Below are positions 63,395-64,000 of a stretch of DNA of 64,000 nucleotides, one piece after another. Location of the stretch: positions 1 through 64,000 of the forward strand of contig NZ_AUJR01000013.1 in assembly GCF_000424325.1 (NCBI RefSeq), given 5' to 3'. Position 1 is the stretch's first letter; each line of letters opens with the position of its first letter. This stretch comes from [Clostridium] clostridioforme AGR2157. Its GTDB lineage: Bacteria > Bacillota > Clostridia > Lachnospirales > Lachnospiraceae. Below the pieces are notes generated by a model. That model was not told where the DNA came from. It ran no database searches and worked only from the letters and a program-made list of their open reading frames with translations. Made by a program: the position numbers and the translations under genes.

Positions 63395-63924
63395 GTCCTG
63401 CCTTCCCAATCCATGGTATAACCATACATGGAACCGATGACCGCCTCCTGCTCATATATAACATCCCCGTCCTTCTTCACCTTTATGCTCACTTTGGCCC
63501 TGGTATTCTTAGTTCCGCTAAAATCCAGCTCTAATTCCATACCGCCCATTTTTGTCACATCCAGCTCCTCTGCGGAGATACTCGGCCAGTCCTCCACCGG
63601 CGGCAGTTCTTCATAATATGACTCGCCCTCCTCCAGGTCCGGAATCTCCTGTCTGTTCCTTACATAGTAAGATATCACGCCTGTATCCCGGGAATCGCAG
63701 AAAAATACATAGCCGTACCTCAGCTTTTCCTCCAGACCACGATAGGCCTCGCTGCACATTGCCTTTGCCTGGGAAATCCGGTCCCAATCGTAATACAGCT
63801 TCATCTGCGGATGGATGAAACCGGAAATAAATACAGCCAGGACAGCAGCAGTGAACAGTGCCGCCACTGTCTCAATCAATGTAAATCCGCTGTTTTTCTT
63901 CCCTGTCCTGCTTCCTTTCGCCAT
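63391..63924 (-). CDS. Type IV prepilin-like protein
   Basis: 177 residues. The leader AKGSRTGKKNSG is followed by FTLIETVAALFTAAVLAVFI, a correct prepilin-peptidase site with Glu +5. The C-terminal domain is polar and beta-rich (GMELELDFSGTKNTRAKVSI). It starts with ATG after GGGGAG and overlaps the PilX-like gene by four bases, so both are translated together. It fits a minor pilin (GspI/J or PilW type). Confidence 0.85.
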   Translation of the reverse strand: MAKGSRTGKKNSGFTLIETVAALFTAAVLAVFISGFIHPQMKLYYDWDRISQAKAMCSEAYRGLEEKLRYGYVFFCDSRDTGVISYYVRNRQEIPDLEEGESYYEELPPVEDWPSISAEELDVTKMGGMELELDFSGTKNTRAKVSIKVKKDGDVIYEQEAVIGSMYGYTMDWEGRT

Positions 63925-63937
63925 ATACTCCCCGCCT

Positions 63938-64000
63938 TTATCTGTGCCTGTAAAATGTCATATGGTTGCCTGTATCCTCCCCCGATTCGGTGATTTCATA
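63938..64000 (-). CDS. C-terminal end of an upstream pilus-locus gene (partial)
   Basis: The last 20 codons of a minus-strand gene run from the right edge to the TAA at 63938-63940 (EITESGEDTGNHMTFYR). The end lies just before the ribosome site of the next pilin. It is probably another minor pilin, judged from position only. Confidence 0.5.
   Translation of the reverse strand, partial: YEITESGEDTGNHMTFYRHR

Overview
The window reads as a chromosomal segment of an anaerobic, spore-forming, gut-type Lachnospiraceae bacterium. It looks most like the Enterocloster (Clostridium) bolteae/clostridioforme group, but that genus call is an inference from protein style, not from a marker gene. Supporting signs are a sporulation amidase (CwlD), MecA, pyruvate formate-lyase with its activase and a 2[4Fe-4S] ferredoxin, a YesM/YesN-controlled sugar ABC operon with an anaerobic Cys-type sulfatase, strong AGGAGG ribosome sites, TTGACA/TATAAT promoters, and tRNAs without an encoded CCA.

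Layout. 1-3450: rpoN (sigma-54), three tRNA genes (Phe, Gly-UCC, Gly-GCC) and cwlD. 3517-9376: a lipoprotein phosphoesterase, a GH18 cell-wall protein, and an unusual pair made of a Ser/Thr kinase fused to a degenerate P-loop domain plus a second degenerate P-loop protein. 9659-12619: mecA, then a hexuronate block (GntR regulator, uxuA, remnant of an Ldh2-type reductase). 12811-16879: anaerobic pyruvate module with a DUF1858 protein, a pyruvate formate-lyase physically split into a 702-residue catalytic protein and an 81-residue glycyl-radical protein, the activase and a ferredoxin. 16977-19615: a class I amidotransferase-like hydrolase and an ABC-F ATPase. 19800-22222: a decayed stretch (truncated LCP protein, frameshifted AgrC-like kinase, HTH fragment). 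22406-25093: DUF6465 protein, an RluA-type gene carrying an unexpected cluster of DnaA-box sequences, TrhA/hemolysin III and a GIY-YIG protein.

25376-35014 is a compact eight-gene minus-strand operon: VanR/VanS-like two-component pair, a large membrane-anchored GATase-like protein, an ABC-2 ATPase and permease, and the SPFH (YdjI-like), zinc-ribbon (YdjG-like) and TPM (YdjH-like) trio that in Bacillus works with PspA. This is my best candidate for an undescribed composite envelope system. 35293-38765: a metallo-beta-lactamase-fold enzyme and a CdaR regulator with a GntP-type permease. 38973-49512: a sulfatase remnant cut by an ISLre2-type transposase relic, then the YesM/YesN-SBP-permease-permease-sulfatase operon, in lower-GC DNA than its neighbours, and an AraC fragment.

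49652-57474: polyphosphate kinase/exopolyphosphatase, a DUF815 AAA+ ATPase, pheA, plsC and a CmpB-like membrane protein. 57585-59117: cardiolipin synthase. 59158-64000: a type IV pilus/type II secretion-like locus (prepilins, PilB/GspE ATPase, prepilin peptidase on the opposite strand) that runs off the right edge; no GspF/PilC platform gene is present inside the window.

Three short tandem-repeat tracts of fixed period (13, 13 and 17 bp) lie at gene boundaries, and two genes lack a canonical start codon where the ribosome site predicts one. These are listed as separate findings.
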